Source of the DNA: Pseudomonas lini
GTDB taxonomy: Bacteria; Pseudomonadota; Gammaproteobacteria; Pseudomonadales; Pseudomonadaceae
Length of the DNA: 64,000 nucleotides
Direction: 5' to 3'
Assembly: GCF_030812475.1 (NCBI RefSeq)
Contig: NZ_JAUSSR010000009.1
Span: forward strand, 272,489 to 336,488
Part shown: positions 42,014 through 49,574 of the stretch, in pieces
Layout: every line of letters begins with the position of its first letter
Numbering within the stretch: the stretch's first letter is position 1
Notes under the pieces: model-generated
Seen by the model: only the letters and a program-made list of their open reading frames with translations
Database searches by the model: none
Told to the model about the DNA's origin: nothing
Position numbers and translations under genes: made by a program

Positions 42014-42969
42014 GACCGGACCTCCAGTTGACGGCGTCCGAGGTAGAGATAAAGCATGGCGATTACCGCAACCACTAAAAACAACAACGTCGAGGCCGCA
42101 CTGCCGTAACCAACGTCCTGGAACTCCACCAGGTGCTGGCGGGCATAGACCGACATACTCATGGTGCTCGAAGAGTTCGAGGTCAGGACATAGATGACGT
42201 CGAATACCCGCAGGGAATCGAGGATGCGGAAGATCGCCGCCACCAACAATGCAGGCATCAGCAGTGGAAGCGTGACACGCCAGAACACTCTCAGCGGATG
42301 AATGCCATCAACCCTGGCGGCTTCGTAACAATCGCTCGGCAACATCTGCAAGGCAGCCAGCATCAGTAGCGTGACAAAAGGTACGGTCTTCCAGACGTCG
42401 ACGATGATCACCGCCCACATCGACAGATCCGCATCTGCCGTCCAGGCCAGGGGGGCATCAATCAGGCCGACGCTCAGCATCAGGTGATTGATGATGCCGA
42501 ACTGGTCGTTAAGCATCCATGACCAGATCTTCGCCGAGACGATGGTAGGAATCGCCCAGGGAATCAGAATCAACGCACGCACCAGGGAACGGCCGGTGAA
42601 CTTGATGTTCAACAGCAACGCCACCAGCAGTCCCAGTACGACTTCCAGTCCCACCGATACCACGGTGAAATGCAACGTGTTGCGCACAGCGTTCCACCAT
42701 TGTGGATCGACCAGGATGCCCGACCAGCTGGAACCGTTGTGGAACAGATAATTACTCAAGCCTATGAAGGTTCCGCCACCGGTGTCCGCCAGGTTGGCGT
42801 CGGTCAGGCTGAACCAGAATGTGCGCAGTAGCGGCCAGGCCGCCACCAGGGCCAGACACAGCAACATCGGTGTCAAAAACAGCCAGGCGGCGCGTACTCG
42901 ACGACGCTGCACAGGTGTTTCCCTGGTGAGCAGCTCGTCACAAGGGGCATGGGTAGTAGAGACAGACAT
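42010..42969 (-). CDS. ABC sugar transporter permease, MalF type
   Basis: 319 residues with about six membrane spans. The opening ARAAWLFLTPMLLCLALVAAWPLL-type span follows a charged cytoplasmic N-terminus, and the EAA loop reads CYEAARVDGIHPLRVFWRVTLP. It forms the translocation channel with the MalG-type subunit. It starts 21 bp after the binding-protein stop, in one operon. Confidence 0.92.
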   Translation of the reverse strand: MSVSTTHAPCDELLTRETPVQRRRVRAAWLFLTPMLLCLALVAAWPLLRTFWFSLTDANLADTGGGTFIGLSNYLFHNGSSWSGILVDPQWWNAVRNTLHFTVVSVGLEVVLGLLVALLLNIKFTGRSLVRALILIPWAIPTIVSAKIWSWMLNDQFGIINHLMLSVGLIDAPLAWTADADLSMWAVIIVDVWKTVPFVTLLMLAALQMLPSDCYEAARVDGIHPLRVFWRVTLPLLMPALLVAAIFRILDSLRVFDVIYVLTSNSSSTMSMSVYARQHLVEFQDVGYGSAASTLLFLVVAVIAMLYLYLGRRQLEVRS

Positions 42970-42990
42970 GGTGATTTCCTTCCTTGTGGC

Positions 42991-44265
42991 TTACCAGTTC
43001 CGGCGTTTGATGCGCGTGAGCTCGCTTTCCAGTTCGGCCAGTGCCTGATCGACAGGCAACTCGCCCGCCAGCACGCCATGCACTCGATCGAAGAACGCAT
43101 TGGAGACCCTTGGATAGCGATCGGCGGTTATTGAGGCGGGGCGCATGACCCCATCGTTGAGAATGCTGTGCAGCTGACTGTAATAAGGCATTGCCGCGAG
43201 CAGTTCGGGATCTTGATACAGCGACTCGATCACCGGGTTATAGGCGGCAGTCAGAGCACGATGTTTTTGCTGTTGGGCACTGGTCAGGTAGCTCACCAGG
43301 TCTGCGGCAAGTTTTGGATGGGCGCTGTAACGCGATACCGCCAGACCCCAGCCACCGAGGGTGGAGGCATGGGTGCCGGTTTTGCCGCCGCGGGGCAGGG
43401 GAGCGACGCCAACCTTATCTTTTACGGCACTGTCCTGGCTTTGTACCAGGGCCCAGACATAAGGCCAGTTACGCATGAACAACGCATTTCCCGACTGGAA
43501 TACGCCACGTCCTTCTTCCTCGGTGTAGTTGAGTACGCCACGCGGGGAGATGTCTCCTACCCAGCTTTTCGCCAGGGCCAAAGCAGTTCTCGAGGCCTGA
43601 CTGTTGACCACGATGTCGCCTCGTGGATTGACCAGTCCGCCTTCCGGTTGGCTGCTGATCCACTCCAGCGCATTACACGTCAGCCCCTCGTAAGCGCGTC
43701 CCTGAAAGATGTAACCCCATGCATTGGGGTTCCCGGCCGTGCGCTCTGCCTGTTGCACATCCCTGGCGGTAGCCGTCATTTCCTCCCAGGTCTGGGGAAC
43801 CTGCTTGGTGTACTTCTCGAGCAGGTCCTTGCGGTAATACAGCAGGCCCGAGTCGGTGAACCACGGCATCGTCACCAGCCGTCCATTCACCGTGGCGTTA
43901 TCCACCTGTGCCTGGAAGTAGCCTTGGGTCGCGTTGGCGGGCAGCACCTCGCGCAGATCCATCAGATGTTTGGCCAGCATCCCCGGCCACACCATATCAA
44001 TTTGAATGATGTCGATATCGCTGGACTGCGCACTGAGGATCTGTTGGTAAAACGACAACCTCTCGGTCGCCGAGTTGGGCGTGGAAACCACTTCGACGTT
44101 GTTGCCGGTCTGTTTCGACCACGCCTCGACAGCCTCCTTGCACAGTTGTAACTCTGCACCCACCGCACCGCACGAGATCGTCAAATCGGCTGCGCTCGAG
44201 ACGGACGGAAGTCCGGCACAGAGGGTGAGTAGTGCTGCTGGAAGGAGAGATTTCAGATGTTTCAT
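42991..44265 (-). CDS. Periplasmic sugar-binding protein of the ABC importer
   Basis: 424 residues. A signal peptide is clear (MKHLKSLLPAALLTLCAG, cleavage near VSSAADL). The mature protein is a family-1 solute-binding protein: QIDMVWPGMLAKHLMDL, PWFTDSGLLYYRKDLL, TWEEM, NALFMRNWPYVW and GGWGLAVSRYS. The start at 44265 has AGGG 6-7 nt upstream; the in-frame start at 44343 would precede the signal peptide and was rejected. It is the first gene of the minus-strand sucrose operon, 31 bp downstream of the LacI-type palindrome. Confidence 0.92.
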   Translation of the reverse strand: MKHLKSLLPAALLTLCAGLPSVSSAADLTISCGAVGAELQLCKEAVEAWSKQTGNNVEVVSTPNSATERLSFYQQILSAQSSDIDIIQIDMVWPGMLAKHLMDLREVLPANATQGYFQAQVDNATVNGRLVTMPWFTDSGLLYYRKDLLEKYTKQVPQTWEEMTATARDVQQAERTAGNPNAWGYIFQGRAYEGLTCNALEWISSQPEGGLVNPRGDIVVNSQASRTALALAKSWVGDISPRGVLNYTEEEGRGVFQSGNALFMRNWPYVWALVQSQDSAVKDKVGVAPLPRGGKTGTHASTLGGWGLAVSRYSAHPKLAADLVSYLTSAQQQKHRALTAAYNPVIESLYQDPELLAAMPYYSQLHSILNDGVMRPASITADRYPRVSNAFFDRVHGVLAGELPVDQALAELESELTRIKRRNW

Positions 44266-44295
44266 CGAGCACCCTTTATTTTTGTTTTTAGAAAA

Positions 44296-44307
44296 GTTAA
44301 CGTTAAC
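44296..44307. promoter_or_regulatory. LacI-type operator in the sucrose cluster
   Basis: GTTAACGTTAAC is a perfect 12-bp palindrome with the central CG typical of LacI/GalR-family operators. It lies between the divergent binding-protein gene (start 44265) and porin gene (start 44433) and is suited to control both. Confidence 0.7.
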
Positions 44308-44432
44308 ATCGTCAAATGTAGCAGCGTATTTGCGATCAGGCATCCTTTTTTTCGTCGATTACCACAATTTCCAACTCACGAATAAAGGCCGGTCGCGGGA
44401 ACTGAAAAATAAAAACAAAACAGGAAATCCAC

Positions 44433-45998
44433 ATGCAGAAAGCATCAAGCTGGCTACTCGCAGGCGTGCTCGGCACCACGGCGGCGACCTCTCAAGCCGC
44501 GACTCTGGAAGAACGCATGGCCGCGTTTGAAGCCCGTGCCAGCGCAGCGGAAAAGCGCGCAGCCGCAGCTGAACAGCAAACCCAAGCACTCGCCAGGGAA
44601 TTGCAGCAGATCAAACTCGTCACTCCCGCCGCGCAGCCTGTTGCGTCCACTGCGACAGCCATTGCAGCGCCCACTTTGGACACCCGGCTGGCAAAACTCG
44701 AAGCCCGTCAGCAAAGCATGGAAAAACAGGGCAGTACCGAACACCTCACTGACGGCTTCAGCTTCAAGGGCTACGCCCGCTCCGGATTGCTGATTAACGA
44801 TGGACTGGGTGGCGGTCGTGGCGGCCCGTATACAACCCCTGCCGGTTCAGTCGGGGGGGCCGTCGGGCGACTCGGAAACGAAGACGACACCTACATGCGC
44901 ATAGACCTGTCCAAAGAAATCCATGCGCAGAACGGCACTCGTTCCAAATTCACGGTGTCCATCGCCGATGGAGTGGAAAGCTCCAATGACTGGACGGCCG
45001 ACGAAAGTAACCTGAACGTGCGTCAGGTATTTACCGAACTCGATCATCTCGCCGCCTTCAAGGGCAATTCAGTGTTTGAGAACGCCACCCTCTGGGCAGG
45101 CAAGCGATTCGACAGAGATAATTTCGACATCCACTGGCTGGACTCGGACGTCGTCTATCTGGCTGGCACCGGGGGGGGAATCTACGATATGCAGATGAAC
45201 AAGAATTGGCGCTCGAATTACTCCTTGATCGGGCGGAACTACGGGGATTTCAGTGAAGGCGGTATCAACGCCGATGTGGAAAGCTACATCCTGACCTCTA
45301 ACCAGTTCTTCGACAGTGGTCAGTGGCAGTGGATGATCAATGCCATTGGCGCAAAGAAAAACGACATTGGCACGCGCAGCAATGAAGCGGGTCTGACGCC
45401 TGCGGATTCCGGCTTGCACAGCATGCTGGCCAATCACCAGAAAAACTTTTTCGGCAGGGAAGGCTTCTTCAAAACAGCGCTGCTCTATGGGCAAGGCCTG
45501 GGGGCTGAGGTCAAGAACGTCGGCTCGGATGGTGAACTGATTGACGATGCACGCGCTCTGCGCCTGGCACTTTACGGCGAGACACCCATCGCGCCTGGTT
45601 GGCGCATCGGCCCCAGCTTGCTGGCCGAACAAAGCAAGGATAGATACGTCAAGGGTGACAATTACCGCTGGATGACGCTGAACATGCGTTTGGCCAATGC
45701 AATCACCAGCAATTTCGAGATGGCCTACGAAGTGAGCTGGCAAACCATGAACCTCGACCCCAAGGGCTATCTACAACGTAATGCGGTCGACGGTAACTAC
45801 TGGAAATTCACGATCGCCCCGACATTCAAACCTGACGTTGGAGACCTGCTCACTCGTCCCGAACTGCGTGTGTTCGCAAGCTTGATGAACTGGTCTTCGG
45901 ATCTGGACAGATACAGTACCTCAGACGCCTTCGGCAAGACGGACTTCAACGCCGGAGGTGTATGGCAATACGGTATACAAATGGAAACCTGGTTTTAG
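44433..45998 (+). CDS. ScrY/LamB-like carbohydrate porin
   Basis: 521 residues. A signal peptide (to about ATSQAATL) is followed by an N-terminal coiled coil (LEERMAAFEARASAAEKRA), the feature that separates ScrY-type sucrose porins from LamB. A LamB-type barrel follows (FSFKGYARSGLLIND, YMRIDLSKEIHAQNG, WLDSDVVYLAGTGGGIYDM) ending in WQYGIQMETWF with a C-terminal Phe. It would let sucrose cross the outer membrane. AGGAAAT precedes the start. It is divergent from the ABC operon and shares the LacI-type operator. Confidence 0.9.
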   Translation: MQKASSWLLAGVLGTTAATSQAATLEERMAAFEARASAAEKRAAAAEQQTQALARELQQIKLVTPAAQPVASTATAIAAPTLDTRLAKLEARQQSMEKQGSTEHLTDGFSFKGYARSGLLINDGLGGGRGGPYTTPAGSVGGAVGRLGNEDDTYMRIDLSKEIHAQNGTRSKFTVSIADGVESSNDWTADESNLNVRQVFTELDHLAAFKGNSVFENATLWAGKRFDRDNFDIHWLDSDVVYLAGTGGGIYDMQMNKNWRSNYSLIGRNYGDFSEGGINADVESYILTSNQFFDSGQWQWMINAIGAKKNDIGTRSNEAGLTPADSGLHSMLANHQKNFFGREGFFKTALLYGQGLGAEVKNVGSDGELIDDARALRLALYGETPIAPGWRIGPSLLAEQSKDRYVKGDNYRWMTLNMRLANAITSNFEMAYEVSWQTMNLDPKGYLQRNAVDGNYWKFTIAPTFKPDVGDLLTRPELRVFASLMNWSSDLDRYSTSDAFGKTDFNAGGVWQYGIQMETWF

Positions 45999-46131
45999 TA
46001 TTTGAACGCGTCGGCCAACACGCCTTCACTCATCGATCCCTGCTTTTCACCAAGCGTATTGAGTAATTGTTTACCGGTCAAAGTTGATCAGCGTGCAGTT
46101 ATCCCTACGACAAAAAATTGAGGAAATGACG

Positions 46132-47040
46132 ATGGTATTGCCTCGCGCAGTAGTATTTGGCGAAGCCCTGACCGACCTTGTCCAAGGGGCTCCCGGGCAG
46201 TGGAAGGGATACCCGGGTGGTGCTCCCTGGAACGTTGCACGAGCGCTAAGTCGCTTGGGTGTCAGCAGCGCTTTTGCTGGGGCGGTGAGCACGGATTCAA
46301 TGGGCGACGAGATAGTCTCGCAGTCGAAAGCCGCAGGGCTGGATATGAACTTTATCCAACGGGTAGATCGAGATCCTTTGGTCGCCATCGTTCCATCAAG
46401 CCGTCCTCCAAGATACTTTTTTGCTGGAGATGCCGATCTTTTTTTTGATCCAGATCAGATGCCCGAGGGATGGATCAACCAAGCAGAGCTGTGTCATTTC
46501 AGCTGCATCAGTTTGGCTCGACAACCACTTGCAGACAGGCTGGTTAAAATTGCTCATGAGGCCAAAGGAGCCGGTAAACGGATTAGCTATGATCCGAACT
46601 GGCGCAATTTAATGGATAGCCATTATCGGGAGCAGATCTTCCCTGCGATGACCACCCTAGCTGACATGATTAAGCTTTCCGACGAAGACCTTCGGCACAT
46701 TTATCCAGGGTTGACCGAACACCAGGCAATGGATGAGCTTCGCGCTCTTAATTCTCAGGCACAGATCCTTTTTACTCGAGGGGAACACGGGATGATTCTC
46801 CACACCCCGGACAGCCAACTCGAGCAGCCGGCTATTGCCGTGAAAGTGGAAGACACGGTTGGAGCAGGAGACGCTTGTATGGCTGGTTGGCTGGCTGCGG
46901 AGTTGCTGGGGATCGCAGACTTGAGAGAACGCCTGCGATTTTCAGCAGCTTGCGCATCCATATCGTGCTGCCATGCCGGAGCCTATGCTCCTGCGCTAGC
47001 TGATGTAGAAGGTTTACTGAAGCTACTGATACGTACCTGA
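46132..47040 (+). CDS. Fructokinase, PfkB family
   Basis: 302 residues. The N-terminal FGEALTDLVQG, the substrate GYPGGAPWNVARALSRLG motif and the C-terminal catalytic DTVGAGDACMAGWLAAEL (with the base Asp) define the ribokinase/PfkB fold. The sugar-binding pattern is of the fructokinase type. It would phosphorylate fructose released by GH32. The start at 46132 has GAGGA 7 nt upstream, better than 46126 or 46084. The 133-bp leader contains GTTTACCGGTCAAA, a possible weak LacI-type half operator. Confidence 0.85.
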   Translation: MVLPRAVVFGEALTDLVQGAPGQWKGYPGGAPWNVARALSRLGVSSAFAGAVSTDSMGDEIVSQSKAAGLDMNFIQRVDRDPLVAIVPSSRPPRYFFAGDADLFFDPDQMPEGWINQAELCHFSCISLARQPLADRLVKIAHEAKGAGKRISYDPNWRNLMDSHYREQIFPAMTTLADMIKLSDEDLRHIYPGLTEHQAMDELRALNSQAQILFTRGEHGMILHTPDSQLEQPAIAVKVEDTVGAGDACMAGWLAAELLGIADLRERLRFSAACASISCCHAGAYAPALADVEGLLKLLIRT

Positions 47041-47573
47041 CCGTGATTGCCGGCGCTGCAAGATGGAGAGTTCGTTGAGCACTTGCGTGAGGAGGGGGAT
47101 TGTCGCCAGCGACAAAATGACTGAGAGCATTTTTATCGTTTTCACCTCGCCTACCTGTTTACGCGTCGTGTTGGAGATTCCTGGATCATCCGGGACGTTG
47201 AACTCGCACGGCTGCGATGCCTTGGGGCATGTGCCTGCTGTGTGAGAAAAGGTGACGAGAAAAGGTGACGGATTTATTTTTGCTGCTTTCCTTTCGAAAA
47301 TTACTGCTGAAAATAAATTCGTCCCCTTTTTCTCGCTGCTAGAAAACTCACAAGCCATGGAGAGAATTGGATCTAACCTGGATTAACAGTAACTGACTGT
47401 TTTAAAGCAAATTTTTTGTTTTTGGTCTTCCCAGTCGGAGCGAAAATTGATAAATTTCAGTTCCTCTTACAGAGGCCCTCACAGGGCCTATAGCGTAAGG
47501 ACGCAGCATCTCGATGTTGCTCGCAAGCTGCAACATCAGGAAGAGAGTGCCGGGCACTCGTAGCGACTGATAC
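47041..47573. other. Long intergenic region between fructokinase and tRNA-Gln
   Basis: No convincing gene in 533 bp. The part at 47245-47335 holds the inverted repeat described separately. The rest includes the AT-rich stretch 47395-47460 and the tRNA promoter region, in which I see no clear -35/-10 pair. Confidence 0.5.
47245..47335. repeat. MITE-like imperfect inverted repeat
   Basis: The left arm begins GAGAAAAGGTGACGGATTT (47257-47275) and continues TATTTTTGCTG. The right arm, read on the minus strand from 47334, begins GAGAAAAAGGGGACGAATTT and continues TATTTTCAGCAG. About 25 of 30 bases match. The left arm is also preceded by a partial direct repeat (GAGAAAAGGTGAC at 47244-47256). Such AT-rich ended short hairpins fit a REP/MITE-type non-autonomous element. 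Confidence 0.6.
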
Positions 47574-47648
47574 AGGGGCGTCGCCAAGCGGTAAGGCAGC
47601 AGGTTTTGATCCTGCCATGCGTTGGTTCGAATCCAGCCGCCCCTGCCA
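47574..47648 (+). tRNA. tRNA-Gln (anticodon TTG)
   Basis: A 75-nt cloverleaf including the encoded CCA. Acceptor arms AGGGGCG and CGCCCCT pair over 7 bp, the anticodon stem GCAGG/CCTGC encloses the loop TTTTGAT with anticodon TTG, and the T-arm contains GGTTCGAATCC. It reads the codon CAA. It is a potential integration target for mobile elements; no attachment-site repeat was seen nearby. Confidence 0.95.
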
Positions 47649-47745
47649 TTTCCCTTATACCCATTCAGGTATAACTCAGCCGGCATGCTCGAAAGCATGC
47701 CCGGATGCACCACGGTCGCCGCCATACTGTCTACCGTTGCCTTGA

Positions 47746-48129
47746 TCAGTTCGATAGGGGTGAGCGCTCCTGTTTGAGCGGCTCGATCTGATCCAACACC
47801 CGGTTCGCCGTGATTTCTGCCAGCATGATGCTGTTGGAAATGCCCAACAAGGCGTGACGAGACCCACCGTCCAGATGATCCACCAGGTGATGAACCATCA
47901 CATCGACCGAGGCCAGCGTTTCGACCAGATAAACCACGAGGGTTTCGGTCGTAGCCTCTGGGTCTACGGTAAACAGGGTGCTGGGGGTACGCGGGATGGC
48001 TTTGATATCGGCAATCGACGGAACGTGAAAATAGACAGCCTGCTCGGCAGCCTCGTTGGATGTGTTTGTATCGGATCCGTGCAGGTACGCTGGATCGGCG
48101 TCGGGCGGATTGGGGGAAGGTTTCTTCAT
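47746..48129 (-). CDS. DUF6124 family protein (Pseudomonas-specific)
   Basis: 127 residues. Start MKKPSPNPPDAD and the later block VYLVETLASVDVMVHHLVDHLDG and LLGISNSIMLAEITANRVLD match the small DUF6124 (formerly DUF3077) proteins that are numerous in Pseudomonas genomes and have no known function. It is acidic and helical, with no signal peptide. The start at 48129 has AGGA 9-10 nt upstream; 48156 is an alternative. Confidence 0.78.
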   Translation of the reverse strand: MKKPSPNPPDADPAYLHGSDTNTSNEAAEQAVYFHVPSIADIKAIPRTPSTLFTVDPEATTETLVVYLVETLASVDVMVHHLVDHLDGGSRHALLGISNSIMLAEITANRVLDQIEPLKQERSPLSN

Positions 48130-48156
48130 ATGCTGAGTTTCCTGATTGAGTGCCAA

Positions 48157-48615
48157 CCCTTTAGCGACTAAACAAAAGGGAGGCAGCTGGACGCAGGTTA
48201 GTCGACCGGGAAACTCAGAAATCCGGCGCGCCCGAGGGCGCCCTACGTACAGCTACCATCAAGTACAGGCAATGAAAGACCTGCATGACAGATGCACGCA
48301 CAACTGAGTTAACGCGGGCGACTAAACCCGATCACTGATGAGCAGTGACGGGAATCAAGTTACCGAGCGGCTCGGGGGCGCACAAGCCGGCGGATTCTGG
48401 CGTACCTGTAGGCAACGACGCAAGGTCTTGTAGCTTTCAGGAGGTCAGCAGTAGGACGCTTAAACACGCGCCGTGCGCGGGTGTTTAATTTGCGAGCGTA
48501 CACGACAACTATCCTGACATCTGGGGTGCTAACCAATGCCCTCCGCCTGAATCTGTTGGACGCCTCAAGCTCACAGGTTCATCCTTCCCACCTGTGAAAT
48601 GATCGGGACAGTCGA
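48157..48615. other. Intergenic region between DUF6124 and SGNH genes
   Basis: About 460 bp with no gene I can support. It contains a GC-rich complementary stretch near 48220 (GGCGCGCCCGAGGGCGCC), which may be a small hairpin or REP-like remnant. Confidence 0.4.
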
Positions 48616-49305
48616 ATGAATTATTTGTGGGCCAAGGCTCTGTTTGCCGGAATGTTACTGTCGTTAAGCGCGGCCAGCTTTGCTGGTCAGCCAAGCGCTC
48701 TCTATTCAAACCTTGATGCTGGCAAGGCGCAGACCGTCGTCGCTTATGGTACGAGCTTGACCGCCTCTGGCGCCTGGGTACAGCAGCTTGGGGATGACCT
48801 GCAGCAGCGTTACTCCGGACGTGCCACGGTTATAAACAGTGGCAAGGGCTCGATGTGGTCGGGATGGGGAGTTGAAAATCTCGACAGTCGGGTTATCTCT
48901 AAAAGCCCGGATACGGTGTTTATCGAATTCGCGGTCAACGACGCTTTCCTTCCCAACAAGACCACAGTCGAACAAGCACGGAAAAACCTCGAGCTGATGA
49001 TTGACCGGATCAAGGCTGCCAAGTCATCGACGGAGATCATTTTAATGGTGATGAATCCCGTGATTGGAGCCTCTGCGGTGCAGAGACCGCAGTTAAGGGA
49101 TTACTTCCAGATGTACCGGGATGTCGCAAAAGCCAGGGGACTTCGTCTGATCGACAATTATCCAGGGTGGGAGGCGGTCTTGAAATCAGATCCTGACCTG
49201 TTCAAGCAGTACGTACCGGATGGATTGCACCCAAATGCTGATGGATATCGCGCAGTGGTGACCCCGTCACTGATTGAGAATTTGAGTGGTGCCGCGCCAG
49301 ATTGA
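48616..49305 (+). CDS. Secreted SGNH/GDSL-family hydrolase
   Basis: 229 residues with a signal peptide (hydrophobic LFAGMLLSLSAASFAGQPS). Block I is GTSLTASGAW (Ser nucleophile, GDS replaced by GTS), block II is INSGKGS, block III is EFAVNDAF (oxyanion Asn) and block V is DGLHPNADGYR (Asp and His). It probably cleaves esters, such as acetyl groups on polysaccharides or lipids, in the periplasm. It is a single gene followed by a good terminator. Confidence 0.87.
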   Translation: MNYLWAKALFAGMLLSLSAASFAGQPSALYSNLDAGKAQTVVAYGTSLTASGAWVQQLGDDLQQRYSGRATVINSGKGSMWSGWGVENLDSRVISKSPDTVFIEFAVNDAFLPNKTTVEQARKNLELMIDRIKAAKSSTEIILMVMNPVIGASAVQRPQLRDYFQMYRDVAKARGLRLIDNYPGWEAVLKSDPDLFKQYVPDGLHPNADGYRAVVTPSLIENLSGAAPD

Positions 49306-49320
49306 CCTGTACGTAGATGA

Positions 49321-49344
49321 AAACCCGCTTCGGCGGGTTTTTTT
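49321..49344 (+). terminator. Rho-independent terminator after the SGNH gene
   Basis: AAACCCGC and GCGGGTTT form an 8-bp stem with a TTCG tetraloop followed by four further T residues. It is the clearest intrinsic terminator in the window. Confidence 0.9.
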
Positions 49345-49574
49345 CGCCTGGAGGCCTGGAGAAAAGCAGCAGTGTGACCCGTATCGCCATAGCACCGCAT
49401 CCCATCCCTGACCGGCAATTCTGTCCGGTCCCAGTCCTGAAAATCAGACGCTAAGGCAAATTCTCAGACCCCAGCGCAGAACTCCATCTTCCCAGGCAAG
49501 GCGCTCCCTGCGCCTTTCTCACACACTCGGCTCTAACGCTATCGCGCTGCAAAACAACAAGAGCCGCGAAAAAA

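Noticed and set aside
47574..47648. Integration site of a genomic island at tRNA-Gln
   Set aside because: No integrase gene and no repeat of the tRNA 3' end were found in the window.
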